Source: Nepenthes gracilis (Eukaryota; Streptophyta; Magnoliopsida; Caryophyllales; Nepenthaceae). From it: a stretch of 64,000 nucleotides of DNA. Position numbers and translations under genes: made by a program. This document shows positions 32,486 through 44,889 of the stretch, in pieces. How positions within the stretch are numbered: the first letter of the stretch is position 1; each line of letters starts with the position of its first letter. The notes beneath the pieces are model-generated. The model ran no database searches. It had not been told where the DNA came from and saw only the letters and a program-made list of their open reading frames with translations. The stretch lies in the NCBI GenBank assembly GCA_033239525.1, contig BSYO01000014.1:5188536-5252535 (forward strand), in the 5' to 3' direction.

Positions 32486-35400
32486 TTGCGTTCTCGGATC
32501 CTTACTACGATAAGGACGAGGGGATCGACAACCGATACGAAATAGTCACCGTCTGAAGAGGAAGGGAGAGAGTACAAGGATTGAGCTATGATTTTTTTAC
32601 ATGAAAAGCTTTTGGTAGCAAATGAAAAGAAAAATTATGAGACTTTGGTCAGAGAATTACTTTCAACATCTTGTGTTTGGATTTATAAGATTTGATACGA
32701 GAATGCTCAAAGCCTTTCTCTCTTTTCTCTTTCTACAATGCAGTTAGTAAGTAAATGTTGGGATCATTGTTTGGTAAATAATTACATATATTTCTAGTGG
32801 TTGAACTATTCTTTGTGAGGAGTCCGCAGCGAGGGTTGGCGATGTCACGAGAGAATCCTGCCTGATGCACATGATATGCTTATGTCATGTCGATGAGTTG
32901 TGTGCATGCCCACAGTATGACATTTCTTCTCTGAGTCGCATTCTTTGCGCCATTATTTTATATGCGATCGACAGTCGTCCTTCCGTCTCGCTTGTCTTGG
33001 AATTTGTAAGCGGGATGATGTCTAAGAGCTACTCGCCAAGTCGAGCGCCGTGACTTGGAGTCCATTGTCTTATGTGGTAGGCTTTGGTGCACACTGAACC
33101 TCTTAGAACTCTTGGGCACTATTGGATTTTTGTGGTAGTAGGGCCCAATCAGAAAAATGGATCCTTATGTGGCTTTTGGATATGATACCCATCACTAACT
33201 CCCCATGCCAAAAAGTCTAAGTGCCACACAGCCCTTTGGCATATTCAATTGTCGCCGAATGGGTCTTCGTGAAGGTTCTCTGTAGAGAGAATCTGCTCGC
33301 GCCTTTGTTTCTTATAGATGCGCAAATGGCTAAATCCAAAAGCCCGGGGGACACATGACCAAAGCTTGTCCCGAGAGAGGTCGTTTGAAGCTTGCACGTT
33401 GCCCCAGCGTTCGAAAAATTTTGGAGTTTACGGCGACCCCAAAGAATGTTCGAGGACTTTTCGGATTTTAAAAGCCTTGTTAGGCATTCATAAATGATTG
33501 TTGTCTTTGCCACGTTTGCTGAGATCGAAGTTGTCCTCGGATAATATAGGCCTTGATGGCGCGTCGAGAACATTATGGCAATGTGTCGAAATTAAACATG
33601 AGTCACGAGGCACTGGCCTCTGCCATTTTTGCCATTAAGGCGCGATAAATGCCACAGTGTGAGATTGACGTTGCCTTGAAGCGCGTAAAACCCATATCTC
33701 TGCAACAGACGGGTGATTAATGCGTGGCAAGAGAAATGATGGGCGCGTCTTTCAGCCTTTTCGCAATGCATTTAACACGACAAATTTTATTTTTCCATAC
33801 AAACCCCAAAGCCTCTCTCGAATCTTTGTCGCCATTTTCTCAAACTTCTCTCTCCGCTTTTCGTGCTTTTGTCCGTTTATAGCGCCAGAGTTAAAGACTC
33901 TACGTTTCTTTATCTCTGGCTAGTCTCATGCCATCCGCACGGGCGGCGACATCCTCAATTTGATGGGCGATGGTGGTCCCCGAGCCCAATGATAGGACGT
34001 AGCCCACCCGATGAGTTCATCACCATGTACTAAGCTCACCTCAAGAGTAGGCTTCGCTTCTTGTCCCTATGGAGTCGGTGACGCCATTATGAGGCACTTC
34101 GGGTACCATTCGCCGGGTTACAGCTTAACGCCACAGTACCTTGTTTTTCTCTCGTGTTTTTGCATGCATTATAAGAAAGTACTAAAGGTTGCTATGGTGG
34201 AAAGTAATATTTTATTTTATCCATAACTCGGGATCGGATTATCATGGACTCACATCCTTAGTTTGCTATCATGAGTGGTGGAAACCTTGGATTCTACGAA
34301 GAGGTGAAAAGACAAGTTTTTCTCTGATTGTCTAAGAGAACCGGGCTGTTGATAACACTTGAAAAAATACGGTTGCCCAACACTGGCCGCACGCCCAAGG
34401 AGAGGAGCGGGAGGATGCCAAGGAGGTCAGATTTCGTGATGGCTAACCTGGCACCTTTAACTAGAATAAGAAGAATATCCAGATGAGACCCGAGAACTTG
34501 AAGAAAGCCAGGCTTGTGTCGAGACTCGCGTTGGTTGCCACCGCTAAGAAGAAGAGGAGGAAGAAGAAGGAGGAGGATCGCAGAGGCCTTTGAGGACTAT
34601 AAGAAGAGTCACCTGACCGAGGCTTCAAGAGTCCTGTACTACTGGCTGAGTACTCCTATTCGATGATGATAACGTCGTGGTATCGCTCTTCCAACGGCTG
34701 AGACCTCCTTAGGGTCTTTTGTCCAAACATCAGCAGTGTTTGACCATCAATCTCCGCCGAGTCATCCAGTGTGTCCGGCCTCACATGCCGCCTCGCGGAC
34801 CCACCGCGGCCCAACTGTCCTCCGACGCAGCCACCCTAATATCCCCTCTCGTTTTCTAGTGAGAATGCGATCGGGATGGATAAACCATCCAGAAACACCA
34901 CTGAGTAAGACCGTGAGGAGGCTGAGGTCACTGACCAACAAGAGTGATGATGATAACGACAAACAACCACCGACGCCCGAGGTCGAGGAGAGCAAGCCGC
35001 TGAACCGTCTCAGAGCTTCAGAGAGTCTATGAGCTCCCTTGTCTTATGATCCAAATGTATAGTCCAAGATTATGCCGACCGCGGCCTCCGAGGATCTTCT
35101 CGGCCGAGGACGGCACTGATATCTGTCAAGCCAAGGTACGCGAGATTTATAATGGAGGCGCTGAGCCTCTAGTCTTGATGACGCGCTTGGTGCCCAAGCA
35201 AGAGAGCCGAGCGCTTTGTGCAGAGGCCGCGACCACAGACTGAGTCGGAAGCTCCCAAAGGGGAGAAATACTTCTGGGAGTTCCTTTGTAACCAAGGTAT
35301 TCCTCTATCCCCTTCCCAATTTTTGTCATCTTTGTTGATGTTCTACCGACGTGTCTTACCTTTACAACTCGTGATAGGGCCGGTGGCTTCGCGCGCGATC

Positions 35401-35640
35401 ACTGAAGGGGCTACCTAGGCCATAAAGCTCAAGCTTCCAAGTCCTAGGGGGAACACATCCAAAGTTTAGAACCCAAATTCATCAAGTCGAGAGCTGCATT
35501 TCTTCTCGGGAGGGCCAAATCAGGAGTAGGAGAGGTTGCACATTGTCCTCCTCGAGAGAGGAATCTCATCGGGAAGAGCTTAAGACTTCGCCAAGCCCAA
35601 GACATTGCTCCTACTTTCGAGTGTAAGTACTGGGACGCCA
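32486..35640. other. Decayed repeat DNA without recognisable genes
   Basis: Mixed-composition sequence with only short broken frames. A stretch at 33600-34000 looks like the U3/R-leader part of an old LTR element but no boundary is clear. Frames at 34736-35032 and 35218-35418 show no domain I recognise; the latter reads KYFWEFLCNQGIPLSPSQF, which resembles repeat-encoded plant proteins but is not enough for a call. Confidence 0.35.
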
Positions 35641-37009
35641 TTCACATGTGCCACTGATCATGAAGTTTTGGCTTTGAGGTTTCTGTACTCTTTTGGTTTT
35701 GGAGGTTTCCCATCGCTCTTTGGCCCGAGGGAACTCTAGCACCCGAAAGGCAAGGATGACTTAGTCAGGCCTTATCATGGCCGAGGTCTCCCTGAAGCCC
35801 CACGGTTAAGGCCGCTAGCAAGCTTGTCCTGGACACTTAGGGATCCTCGCAGCAATCGGGAACTCAAACTCTCCTTAATGTATGTCTTGTTGGCGCGCAT
35901 ACACACACACACACATATATTTATGTATACCGTTGTACACATATTGAATAAGGAATAAATTCATATTGTTTGGAGTGCAATGTCCTGCATTTGTTCTAAT
36001 TCTTTTGGACTGCTTGAGTAATTGGTTCTTTCGTGACGTGGCCGTTAAATAAATTAGTCTTATACTATCTTAATGTTCTCGAACTTTCACCATTTTAGGG
36101 TCAAGTATATTACTCCTAGGGTCGCTACATGTTCACTGCTTTAAGCCTAAGTTTTGGTTTAACCTTTAAAGTTGCTTAGTATCGTGCCATGTTTTAAGTA
36201 CGACCTCTTGAACCGCTCGAATACAAAACAAGTATTAAGTATAACTTCGGGCGTTCGGATATAGCCGAGTTTTAAGTATGATCTCTAGACTAATTCGAAC
36301 ATAGTCGAGTTTTAGAGTAAGGAAAGGGTTTCGTTCACTTGATTTAGGGGCAGCCTAGATCTTAATGTCAATGAGATGACATGCAAACATTCAATAGAAC
36401 TCAAGACAATAAACGTGGTTAAAGGCATTTTTATTATATCTTACAAAACGTGATACATTAGATGGTGCGTTTCGCCTTACCTGGCTATCTGTACAATGAT
36501 TTATCGGGTATTGCTTCTTGAGGTGTGTGGCATTCCATGTTTGAGGAACTAGTCTGCCTTCTTGGATGTGTAATTTATATGCCTCGTTTTGAAAGATGGC
36601 TGAGACTCACGTAATGACCCTTTCTAATTTGGGAGGTTTATTTTTGACCGGTATTTTTACCCATGGTCTATATGCTCCCTAGTATTAGGTCCCCAACTCA
36701 AACTGTCGTATTTATCTTCTTATTGTAATATCGGGATACCATTTATTGGTACGCCACTATTCTCGTACCTTTGTAAGTCTCATGTATGATTGAGCATATT
36801 AAGATTTTCTCAAAGTCTTCGGTTATTGTCGCTCAGATCAAGCACTCGACCCTTAGGCTAAGTCCGACTACCACTAGAATGACCGCTTCTACCTTGCAGA
36901 GTATAGGTCAAGGGTGTTTCTCGCGTAGCTCTCTCGGAGTAGATCCCGTTGACTATAGTGCGACGTGACTCATCGACCTACAAGCCCTCGGTATACTCTA
37001 ATTTAGTCT
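35641..37009. other. Non-coding spacer with a short CA microsatellite
   Basis: No gene seen. (AC)7 followed by (AT)3 lies at 35901-35920. From 36180 to 36320 a phrase of the type AGT.TGA.CTCT..AC..TTCGAA.A recurs about three times, a weak local repeat. The rest is low in coding signal on both strands. Confidence 0.45.
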
Positions 37010-37761
37010 TCAATCTGTAAAATAAAAATTACTTTTTTTATATATTTTATTAAATTATAAAAAATAATTATATTAATATTATTTTTAAATAAATAAAATA
37101 ATACAGATCGATAAAGCTCAGTATTTGAAGATTAGGAGAATAGCGTTATATAAATTTGTCAAAAGTATTGAAAAACTTTCTTGAAGTATTGTGTATAATT
37201 TTATTCTATTATAGAAATATTATTTGTGTATTTTTTATCAATATAAATTTAATATTTGTGTTAAAATTTATCTATTAAAATATATAATTTAGATGTAAAT
37301 TTATATACTTTTTGTGACACAATTTTTGAAACATAATTTTATTCTATTATTTAAATATCGTTTGTGTATTTTTTATCAATACAAATTTAATATTTGTGTC
37401 AAAGTTTTAGTCATTAAAGTTTATGATTTAGAGGTAAATTTATATACTTTTTGTGATACAATTATTTACTATTAACATATATTTTAGTGACACATTTAAT
37501 TAAATTAATTGTTACTAAAAATATATTTTAGTGATAAAATTATTTTTTTATCATTATAGAATATTGTTTAATGATAAATTATTTTATTAGTAATAGAAAC
37601 TTTTTAGTGGTAAAATAAAAATTCATTATTAAATGTTTAGTGACGAACTTTAGGGATGAATTATTGATGAATTTATATTTTCATCACTAAATCTTCATTA
37701 ATAAATTTATAAATGATAGTGATAAAATATTTTATCACTAAAGGTAAAAATTATTATAGTG
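37010..37761. mobile_element. Second CACTA-type terminus with subterminal repeats
   Basis: The right edge on the minus strand begins CACTATAATAATTTTTACC, similar to the terminus at 20151. Motifs of the type TTTAGTGATAAAAT and their inverted forms recur between 37480 and 37760, typical of CACTA subterminal arrays. No transposase is visible and the partner end was not found, so it is a remnant or a non-autonomous member. Confidence 0.5.
37197..37465. repeat. 138 bp direct duplication
   Basis: AATTTTATTCTATTAT starts at 37197 and again at 37335. The two units share TTTGTGTATTTTTTATCAAT, AAATTTAATATTTGTGT and TATATACTTTTTGTGA in the same order. It is AT-rich, lies inside the CACTA remnant, and is probably part of its internal repeats. 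Confidence 0.75.
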
Positions 37762-39252
37762 GCGGAATATATATATATATTGAAATTATAGTTGATTAAG
37801 AAAAAATTAATCATAATTATTATTTCAATTGGAATATTGCAGGATCAAATGGGTTGCTGGATAAGATAGGCAATCACTTTTTATAGTTTAAAAAGATTGC
37901 TAATAGTTTCCTTAATAGTTAAATGGTAAATGTTAGAGTAATAAAAATATTAGTTCATTAGCAATTTCTTTGCGAATTTACTATAAGGATAAGATTGAAT
38001 AGAAAGTTTTGATATCTTAAGATAGTATATCTTTTTTGATATTAATTTATATCTAATGGTTGAGATTGATTTATTTTAAAAATGGAATCTTTTATAAATT
38101 TATAACCATCGTATAAAATGACATTTGGTGATATCAGGATTGGAGAAGCGTTATAGGTGTTATGAGCATGTTATGGGTATAATTTTTGGGAGAATTGTAG
38201 GGGTAGTGAAAATACTAGGGAAGGTGACAAAGGATATAATTATCAACCACTGGACTTTGGCAAGGATCAACGATTTGGTTATGAGATTTGGCTTTTTAGA
38301 TGATGATAACTCGAAGTCGGGGTTGTCATCGTCTTTGTCGTGTGCTGCGGCAGAGAGGACAAGGAATATGAGGATGGAGTGGATGAGGAGAGAACAATGC
38401 ATTGTGTTGCTGGTGGAGCGACATGAGGGGAGAGAAAGAGATGGAAGCACGGTGAAGAGGATATCACCAGGAATCTGGACTTTTGTACCGCAAATGACGC
38501 AAAGACCTTGAATGAGTCTATGAATAAATTAATAAATAATAATTTATTTGGATGGATAAACAAAGAGATTTTACTTAGGCTTGTTTTCATAAATTAATTT
38601 TGGTTAATAGTTTGTTATTTTTATTGTTAAGATTGTATATTATAAATTTGATTTTTATTATTATATCACGTCTCTAAAATAGAGGATAGAAATCAAAAGC
38701 TAGAATAGAAGAAAACCTCTAAACACTCGTTCTTTCGTATATTACAGGAGTTAAGTTCTGCATTTTTTCTTTCTCACGTCCTCATAATCTATCTTGCTTC
38801 CATATTATTAGAATAGTTATTAATTGAAAGATCGGATAATATATCAAAAGTTAATCTCGCGTATTTTAACTTTTATTTGCCTATGCAATGTGAAAATTTT
38901 GAATAAAAAATTTAATAATTTTATCTAATTTTATTTAAATTGCAATCCAAATTTTAATTGCGCCCACTTGTTCTAAATACGCTGAATTCGGTGTAATATT
39001 TAAACTCGTCAAATTAGACCAGGTACGTTGACGTGTTATGTAAAGAAGCTTCGATTGAAAACAAGAAATAATTATTCTAAGTTGGATTTATTGACTTCCG
39101 CAAACTATCAAGAGAGCCCGGGAACGGCGCCGGCGCAGTAACTTATGGCCTTCAAATGTCTTATAGCCCCGTCTCCTTGGTATGTATAACAAAAGCCTAC
39201 TGCACCCTTTAAAACTATCTCGTCTCCTCTCTCAAGGCCTCGATTGAAAAAG
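37762..39252. other. AT-rich spacer upstream of the chitinase remnant
   Basis: No supported gene. Open frames exist on both strands at 38125-38590, for example a 96-codon minus frame starting with a hydrophobic, signal-like stretch. I recognise no domain, and the frames overlap one another. Any ancestral promoter of the chitinase would be at the right end of this stretch, but I see no convincing TATA box close to it. Confidence 0.4.
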
Positions 39253-40181
39253 ATGGAGTTTTCGAAGCTCTTCCGGTCCATTTGGATTCTTCTTGCCGCC
39301 ATAGTCTTCATCCTCTTCCTCTCTCACCGTCAAAATCATCAGCATAAAAACTCCAATCTCTTCGAGAATACATCGGAGCATTGTACAATGGAGTCAAATT
39401 CTCCGACGCCCATCAATCCAAACGACCAGTTCCACTTCATTCTCGCCTTCGCCATTGACTACAACTCGACTTCTTCTCCCTCACCCACCAACATTAAATT
39501 CAACATCTTTGGGACTCCAGCAACCTCACTCCCCAACAAGTGTCGTCCATCAAAGCTCAGCATCGGAATGTTCGAGTAGCTCCTAAGCCTAGGGGAGACT
39601 CCGTTGGAAGCTTAGCTATACCTATTTCCAGCCGTCCTCCAGTCACCTCGTGGCTCTCAAATGCCGTTTCTTCGCTCACCCGCATCATCAACGATTACAA
39701 TCTTGACGGTATAGACATCGATTATGAGCACTTCAAGGGCGACAAACACCTTTGCAGAGTGCATAGGACAGCTGATCTTGACCCTCAAGAGGAATGGGGT
39801 GATCAAGTTTTGCCTCCATCGCTCTGTTCGATAGCTCCCAAGTACAGGATCACTACCTTGCCTTGTGGAAGAGGTACGGGCACCTCATTGACTATGTGAA
39901 CTTCCAGTTCTACGCATATGATAAGAGCACCACCGTTGATCAGTTCATCCAGTACTTTGAGACCCAGAGGAGTAACTACAAGGGAAGATCTTGACCAGTT
40001 TCATTAGTTCTGAAACAAGTGGGTTGACCCCAGATAATGGGTTCTTTACAGCCTGCAAAATGCTCCAGGACCGTAGCAACTTTACAGGATCTTTGTTTGG
40101 TGTGCTGACAGTTCCCGGCTGATGGTTTTCGATGAGAAGCAATCACAAGCACTATTAGCTAAGCGGAATTTCTACAACTAG
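39253..40181 (+). pseudogene. GH18 chitinase pseudogene (TBC-1 / chitinase 2-like)
   Basis: Remnant of a secreted glycosyl hydrolase family 18 chitinase of the tulip-bulb type, which cleaves chitin in the apoplast or vacuole. It starts [19 protein letters not shown], a signal-anchor-like N-terminus. [19 protein letters not shown] and SSWLSN-like then LTRIINDYNLDGIDIDYEHF match the family. The GH18 catalytic motif DGIDIDYE is intact (39705-39728, acid Glu codon 39726-39728). A frameshift near 39512 and several later ones follow. Decayed blocks then read [54 protein letters not shown] and EKQSQALLAKRNFYN before TAG at 40179-40181. A polyadenylation-type AATAAA is at 40288-40293. No intron is evident. 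Confidence 0.82.
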
Positions 40182-40796
40182 GCCGCTCGAGCTTGCTACG
40201 TACGTAACAACGTGTTTGATGGCTTCAATACTGGATTGATTACTGTAGCAGAAAGCTTTTTATTTTTGTGAATCCATAATGTAATATAATAAAAATCTCA
40301 GCCATTTGATATCATATATGTTTTTCAATGAGTTTTGAGATTTGGCATATTAGATATTTTATTTTCTACAGAATCAGAGATTTGGTGTCGTTATATATAC
40401 AAATATGAATTAGCTGGAGTGAATTTTAGCTTTTGTAAATAGTGCATTGATTTTCGCAGTTGTCAAAGGATGCAGCCAAAAAACAGAGCCGTCTAAACCT
40501 CCGTCGGTGTTACAAACTGGTGTTCTGTAAGTATTGAAATTTGAGGTTTATTGTGTTGGGTTTGGTCACTCTTCTGTGAATACTCAACAAACAAAAATAT
40601 TATCTTTAATATTTCGGATCTCGATTGGATTATTTTAATATTGATTGTGATTTTGGCTATTTCGGACGTAGTGAAAAGTAAATTAAAAGTATTTTAAAAT
40701 TTTGAGTAATGATCAGAATTTCGGAGTGGCACCCGGAATACGCCCATGATGTAGTCCGAATGGCGAGTTGGATTTGAAAATAAAAGAAATATATAT
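40182..40796. other. Spacer between chitinase remnant and Ty3 fragment
   Basis: AT-rich, without a gene. TTGTGTTGGGTTTGGTCACTC near 40550 and the block up to 40790 may be the end of an LTR or leader of the following Ty3 fragment, but no boundary could be fixed. Confidence 0.35.
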
Positions 40797-42970
40797 ATGA
40801 ATTTCTTCCCAGCTAAGTACGATGTAAAGTTTGCAGAACTATCTCGCTGTACTCCTTATATGGTGGAAGACCAGAAGAGGAAGGCTAGGAGGTTCTTTCA
40901 AGGACTAAGAGACGATATTAGGAGTTACCTTTCAACTCTGAAGTTGGCCACGTACGGAGAGGTGTTAGAAAGGGCGGTCATCTATGAGAAGGAGTTGGAG
41001 AGAGGAGCATCTCTCAGGCAAAAGACTTTTAATCAGGCTTCAAGGACTAGTGTTAGTGGAGGCCATTCTAAGAAGACAAGACCGTTGAGGTCTAGTGGGG
41101 AGTAGGACCAACACATGCAGTTTTCCCAGCATCTAGCAATGCATGTGATCATTGTGAAAATCGCATGAGAAGAAAAGCGGGTGCTATAAGAAGTTAGGAG
41201 TCTGCTATAACTGTGGCCAGGCTAGACACATGATCAAGAATTACCCACTCTCCAAACAAACCCCAGGATTTAATTCTCACATTCCAGCTAAGGTGTTCAT
41301 CGTTTCTGCAAATGAGGTCGAAACCTCTACGGAGGTAGTAGAAGTACACTTATCCCGCTGACACTTCTAGTCATATGCTCTTTGACTCAAGGATCCACCC
41401 ACTCATTTGTCTCCCATGATTTTGCAAAATATCTTGACCCTCCCCAAATTCTGAATCGCCCATTGATGGTCGCGTCGCCCGCGGGTCGTCTGTAATTTTA
41501 AAATGCTGTATCAGGAGAATCGGTTGAGTCGGATGGATTCTTGATGCCTGTTAATCTAATTTTTACTAGAAACGAAGGACTTTGATGCAACTGGAATGGA
41601 TTGTTGGCAAAGTGCCATGCCCGATATTGATTGTTTCCAAAAAAAAGAATTTGCCATCCCGGGAACAAGCCATTCTATATTCGGTGGAGTCGGTGTAAGC
41701 AAGCATCTTTGCTTCATTTGTCCCTTCATGCCCTAAGACTTGATGGTGATCGGTGCCAGTTTACTTAGCTGGTGTGGAGGGTCGAGAACTCGGCTAAAGA
41801 AAATTTTGTGGCACGGGAGTTCAAACAAGACCTATTCTCTAATGAGTTACGGGCTGCCGCGCCAGCGAGAGTTGGAATTTTGGAATAGAATTGGTGCCAG
41901 GATCAACACAAATATCCAAAGCGCCATATAGGATGGCACCGGCTGAACCTAAGGAGTTAAAACAGCAACTCCAAGAGTTGTTGGATAAGGTTCATTCGGC
42001 CAAGTGTGTCGCCGTGGGGTGCACGGTCTTTCGTTTGTAGAAATAAGGACAGAGACCTTGAGGTTATGCGTGGATTATCGAAAACTAAATAAAATTACCA
42101 CTAAAAATAAAATATCCTTTGCCAAGAATCGCCGACCTCCTTGATCGATTACAAGAGTCCTCGTGTATTCTTAAAGATCGACCTTAGATGGGATATCATC
42201 GTTGGATCGGAAAGGATGATATAGCAAAGATTATGTTAGGACTAGATATGGGGCATATGAGTTTGTAGTAATGCCTTTTGGGTTAATAATACTCGGCCGT
42301 ATTTATGGACTTGATGAAGCGAATCTTTTAACCCTACTGACAAGTTTTATAGTCTTTATTGATGACATCCTTGTTTATTCAAAGAGCAGGGAACATGATG
42401 AGCATTTACGGACTATAATTCGGATCCTTAGGGAACATCGATTGTTCAAATTAAAGAAATCACAATTTTGGTTAGAGGAAGTGAAATTTCTTGGTCACAC
42501 ACATCTCCGAAGAAGGGATTTTCGTCGACCCTAAGAAAGTGGAGGTAGTGGTAAAATGGAACCACCAACTCGTGGACCAAGTACGGAGCTTCTTAGGCTT
42601 GGCCAGATATTACAGACGGTTTGTGAAAAATTTCTCCCAAATTGCTCTACCACTCACACAACTAACAAAAAAAAATGCTAAATTTGAGTGGACTGATGAT
42701 CGTGAAGGGAGTTTTCAAGCACTTAAAGACCGGTTATCCTCCTTGGTCTAACCATTCTAAATGAATCCGGTGGACTGATTGTCAATTGTGATGCCTCAAA
42801 GACTTGGGTTGGGATGTGTTTAATGCAACACGGAAGGGTTGTGCCTATCGCGGACCCAGTTGAAGGATCATGAAAGGAATAACCCAACCTACGATCCGAA
42901 GTGGCATTATTAGTCTTTGCACTAAAAATGAGGAGACATTACGTATGGTGAAAGATTCCGTCTATTCTCA
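40797..42970 (+). pseudogene. Ty3 retrotransposon gag-pol fragment
   Basis: Decayed Ty3 (chromovirus-like) coding region. Gag at 40797-41105 reads FAELSRCTPYMVEDQKRKAR and FFQGLRDDIRSYLSTLKLAT. A CCHC-type knuckle near 41196-41250 reads CYNCGQARHMIKNYP, with the last Cys replaced by Tyr. Protease near 41385-41440 reads GSTHSFVSHDFAKYL after a one-base shift. RT shows MPFGL (42271) and the catalytic box FIDDILVYSK (42358-42387, both Asp kept), then RTIIRILREHRLFKLKKSQF and FLGH. The connection reads FLGLARYYRRFVKNFS, and RNase H starts NCDASKTWVGMCLMQHGRVV (about 42784). No integrase follows. Frameshifts separate most blocks, and LTRs were not found. Confidence 0.8.
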
Positions 42971-43389
42971 TCATAAGAGTTTAAAGTATTTATTCTTCAA
43001 AAGCGAATCGAACATCGACTAGGTCACTTAGATTAAAGAGGTTTTATCTCTTAAAAGGATTGAGATATTTATATATTTTTAATTATTTAATTTTACATAA
43101 ATAATTATAATATAATTATTCTAAAATAAATATTTTAATTATTTTTTAAATATTTAAATTAGTGACTACTAATTTAAAGATAAATAATTAAAAAAATGTA
43201 AATATAAATCTAAGAGTTAAAAGTCCCAAAAATCTAGTGAGGCACAGCCATTGTTTGTAATGGGTTGTAAGTTATAATTTCTTTAAAATTTCTAATATAA
43301 AATAACGTGTTTCCTACGATTTTTTTTTTTTTTTTCATAATGTTCTGATCCGATTAAAAAAAAAAGAATTATTTTTATTAATAATAAAA
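42971..43389. other. AT-rich spacer, left flank of the non-coding LTR element
   Basis: No gene. A T-run is at 43320-43335. The last 40 bases (GAATTATTTTTATTAATAAT type) resemble 32285-32315 beside repeat R copy 1. The non-coding LTR element therefore seems to have landed inside a second copy of R, whose other half is at 52680. Confidence 0.5.
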
Positions 43390-43662
43390 TGATCACCCAA
43401 TAACCTAGGCCAATAGGCAGAGACATCAATGAGCGCCACAATCCAACATATTTCTTTTAAACTAAAAAGCCCTACATTGTTTTGGAGAAGCATTATCTGC
43501 AAAACCACACTATAAAGCAAGCATTCTTAAGCATTGAAGGACAAGGGAGAGAAGCTCGAAAAAGCTCCCATAAGGCTCGGAGAATGGCATAGCCATTGCT
43601 AGCCGATCTCCAATGAGAGCAAGTTGATGGCTAGAGACCCCGACTCTCCTCTCATCCAAGAG

Positions 43663-44010
43663 GCCTTGGCTCTGCCGTCCAGGAGGCTCTCGGCCCTCAC
43701 GCCCGGGAGGTCGACCTCCTATAGCCCGGAGGTGAGGCCCTCCGCCGCCACGAGGCCCCTCGGCCCTCCGCCTTGTGAGGGAGGCCCTTAGTCCTCCATC
43801 CAGAGACACGGAGCCCTCTTCCTTCCCGGGAGGCGCGGAGGCCCACTGGCCCTCCTATAATCAGGAGGCCCTCAACCTCCTTCCTGTGAGGCACGGGAGG
43901 CCCTGGCCCTTCGCACACCCGGAGGTCCTCGGCCCTCCTCTCATCCGGAGGCCATCAACCCTTCGCCATCCGGGAGGCCTCATCCTCACTTGACCCGAGG
44001 CCTTCAACCC
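43663..44010 (+). repeat. Minisatellite A in LTR1
   Basis: Irregular tandem units of about 30 bp built on GGAGGCCCTC(A/G)GCCCTCC. Matching arrays occur in LTR2 (about 46255-46530) and LTR3 (about 51715-52085). Units vary in length and sequence, and there are no unique spacers of constant size. Confidence 0.75.
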
Positions 44011-44129
44011 TCCGCCTTGAGTCATGAGTCCCCTCTATCCATAGCGTGGAGCTCGCGGTCCAAGGTTGGTCCTCCGCCTGTGTGTAACAAGAATGTTTAC
44101 TACTAGTTCCATTTAGTCCTTCTTAAAGT

Positions 44130-44470
44130 CCGCCCTCCGTGGGCGCGATTATAAGCCGCCCCTCTACGGGCGCACCTCCAAGCCGCCCTCCGCAGGCGCA
44201 CCTCTAAGCCGCCCCTCCGCGGGCGCACCTATAAGCCGCCCTTCACGGGCGCACCTCTAAGCCGCCCCTCTGAGGGCACACCTGAGGCCGCCCTCGGCGG
44301 CGCCTCGCCGCCCCTCACCAGGCGCCTCCCTGCCGCCTCTCTGCGGGCGCATCTCCAAGTTGCCCTTTGCGGGCGCACCTATAAGCCGCCCCTTTTCCGG
44401 GTGCACTCCAAGTCACCCTCCGTGGGCATACAGGTAAGTCGCCCCTCTGTCGGGCGCATTCATGGAGCTC
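44130..44470 (+). repeat. Minisatellite B in LTR1
   Basis: Tandem units of about 28 bp of the form AAGCCGCCCCTCYGCGGGCG followed by CACCTCT. Matching arrays are in LTR2 (about 46640-46815), in the duplicated LTR piece (about 47341-47560) and in LTR3 (about 52198-52405). GC-rich, with potential for secondary structure. Confidence 0.78.
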
Positions 44471-44889
44471 AAGCCTCCAATCAGGATCCGGCGCAAATTA
44501 ACACCGGTGAGTTCCGACACTTAACTAGAAAGCAAAGCCGCATCCTCGAGGAGAGAGTCCATGAGATTGAGATCCGGGCTTGGCCGTGGTCATGACATCG
44601 GCCCGTTGCTTGATCCGAAGCCGATGGATCCCAGTTACTAACCGAGGCTCACAGGGGGCTCTTCACTCTAGACCCATTGGATGATTCTCCAACGGCAAGA
44701 GCCCTTCAAGGAGTGCAAGGTGCATCATTGCTCTGACTCGAGCACCCGGCTATCTAAAGGCAGTCACCTCCCGACCTCTCGAGAGCTGGCGTCCCTTCTA
44801 AGAGATCTCATCTTGAGCTTGGGATCTTCCCTCCAAGGCGCCTCCTAGGTTTCTCGAGACTCAAATGCTCGCAGCGGATCCGGTCGACA

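Larger units (their letters stand above)
43390..44483 (+). repeat. LTR1, 3'-truncated
   Basis: It begins TGATCACCCAATAACCTAGG, against TGATGGGTCCAATAACCCTG in LTR2 and LTR3. It runs parallel to them through ATTTCTTTTAAACTAAAA, the GGAGGCCCTC minisatellite and the GCCGCCC minisatellite to AGCCTCCAATCA. It then jumps straight to internal sequence (GGATCCGGCGC). The last roughly 250 bp of the LTR, the primer site and the 5' half of the internal region are deleted here. Confidence 0.78.

Noticed and set aside
34736..35032. 98-codon ORF as a retroelement gag
   Set aside because: Composition is compatible but no gag motif or zinc knuckle is visible and no LTR boundary was found.
38125..38514. Possible small gene (128 codons plus, or 96 codons minus with a signal-like start)
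   Set aside because: Frames on both strands overlap, no family is recognised, and there is no supporting promoter or splice structure.
44130..44470. Regular short repeats resembling a CRISPR array
   Set aside because: Units are contiguous and degenerate without unique spacers, lie inside an LTR, and the genome is a plant.
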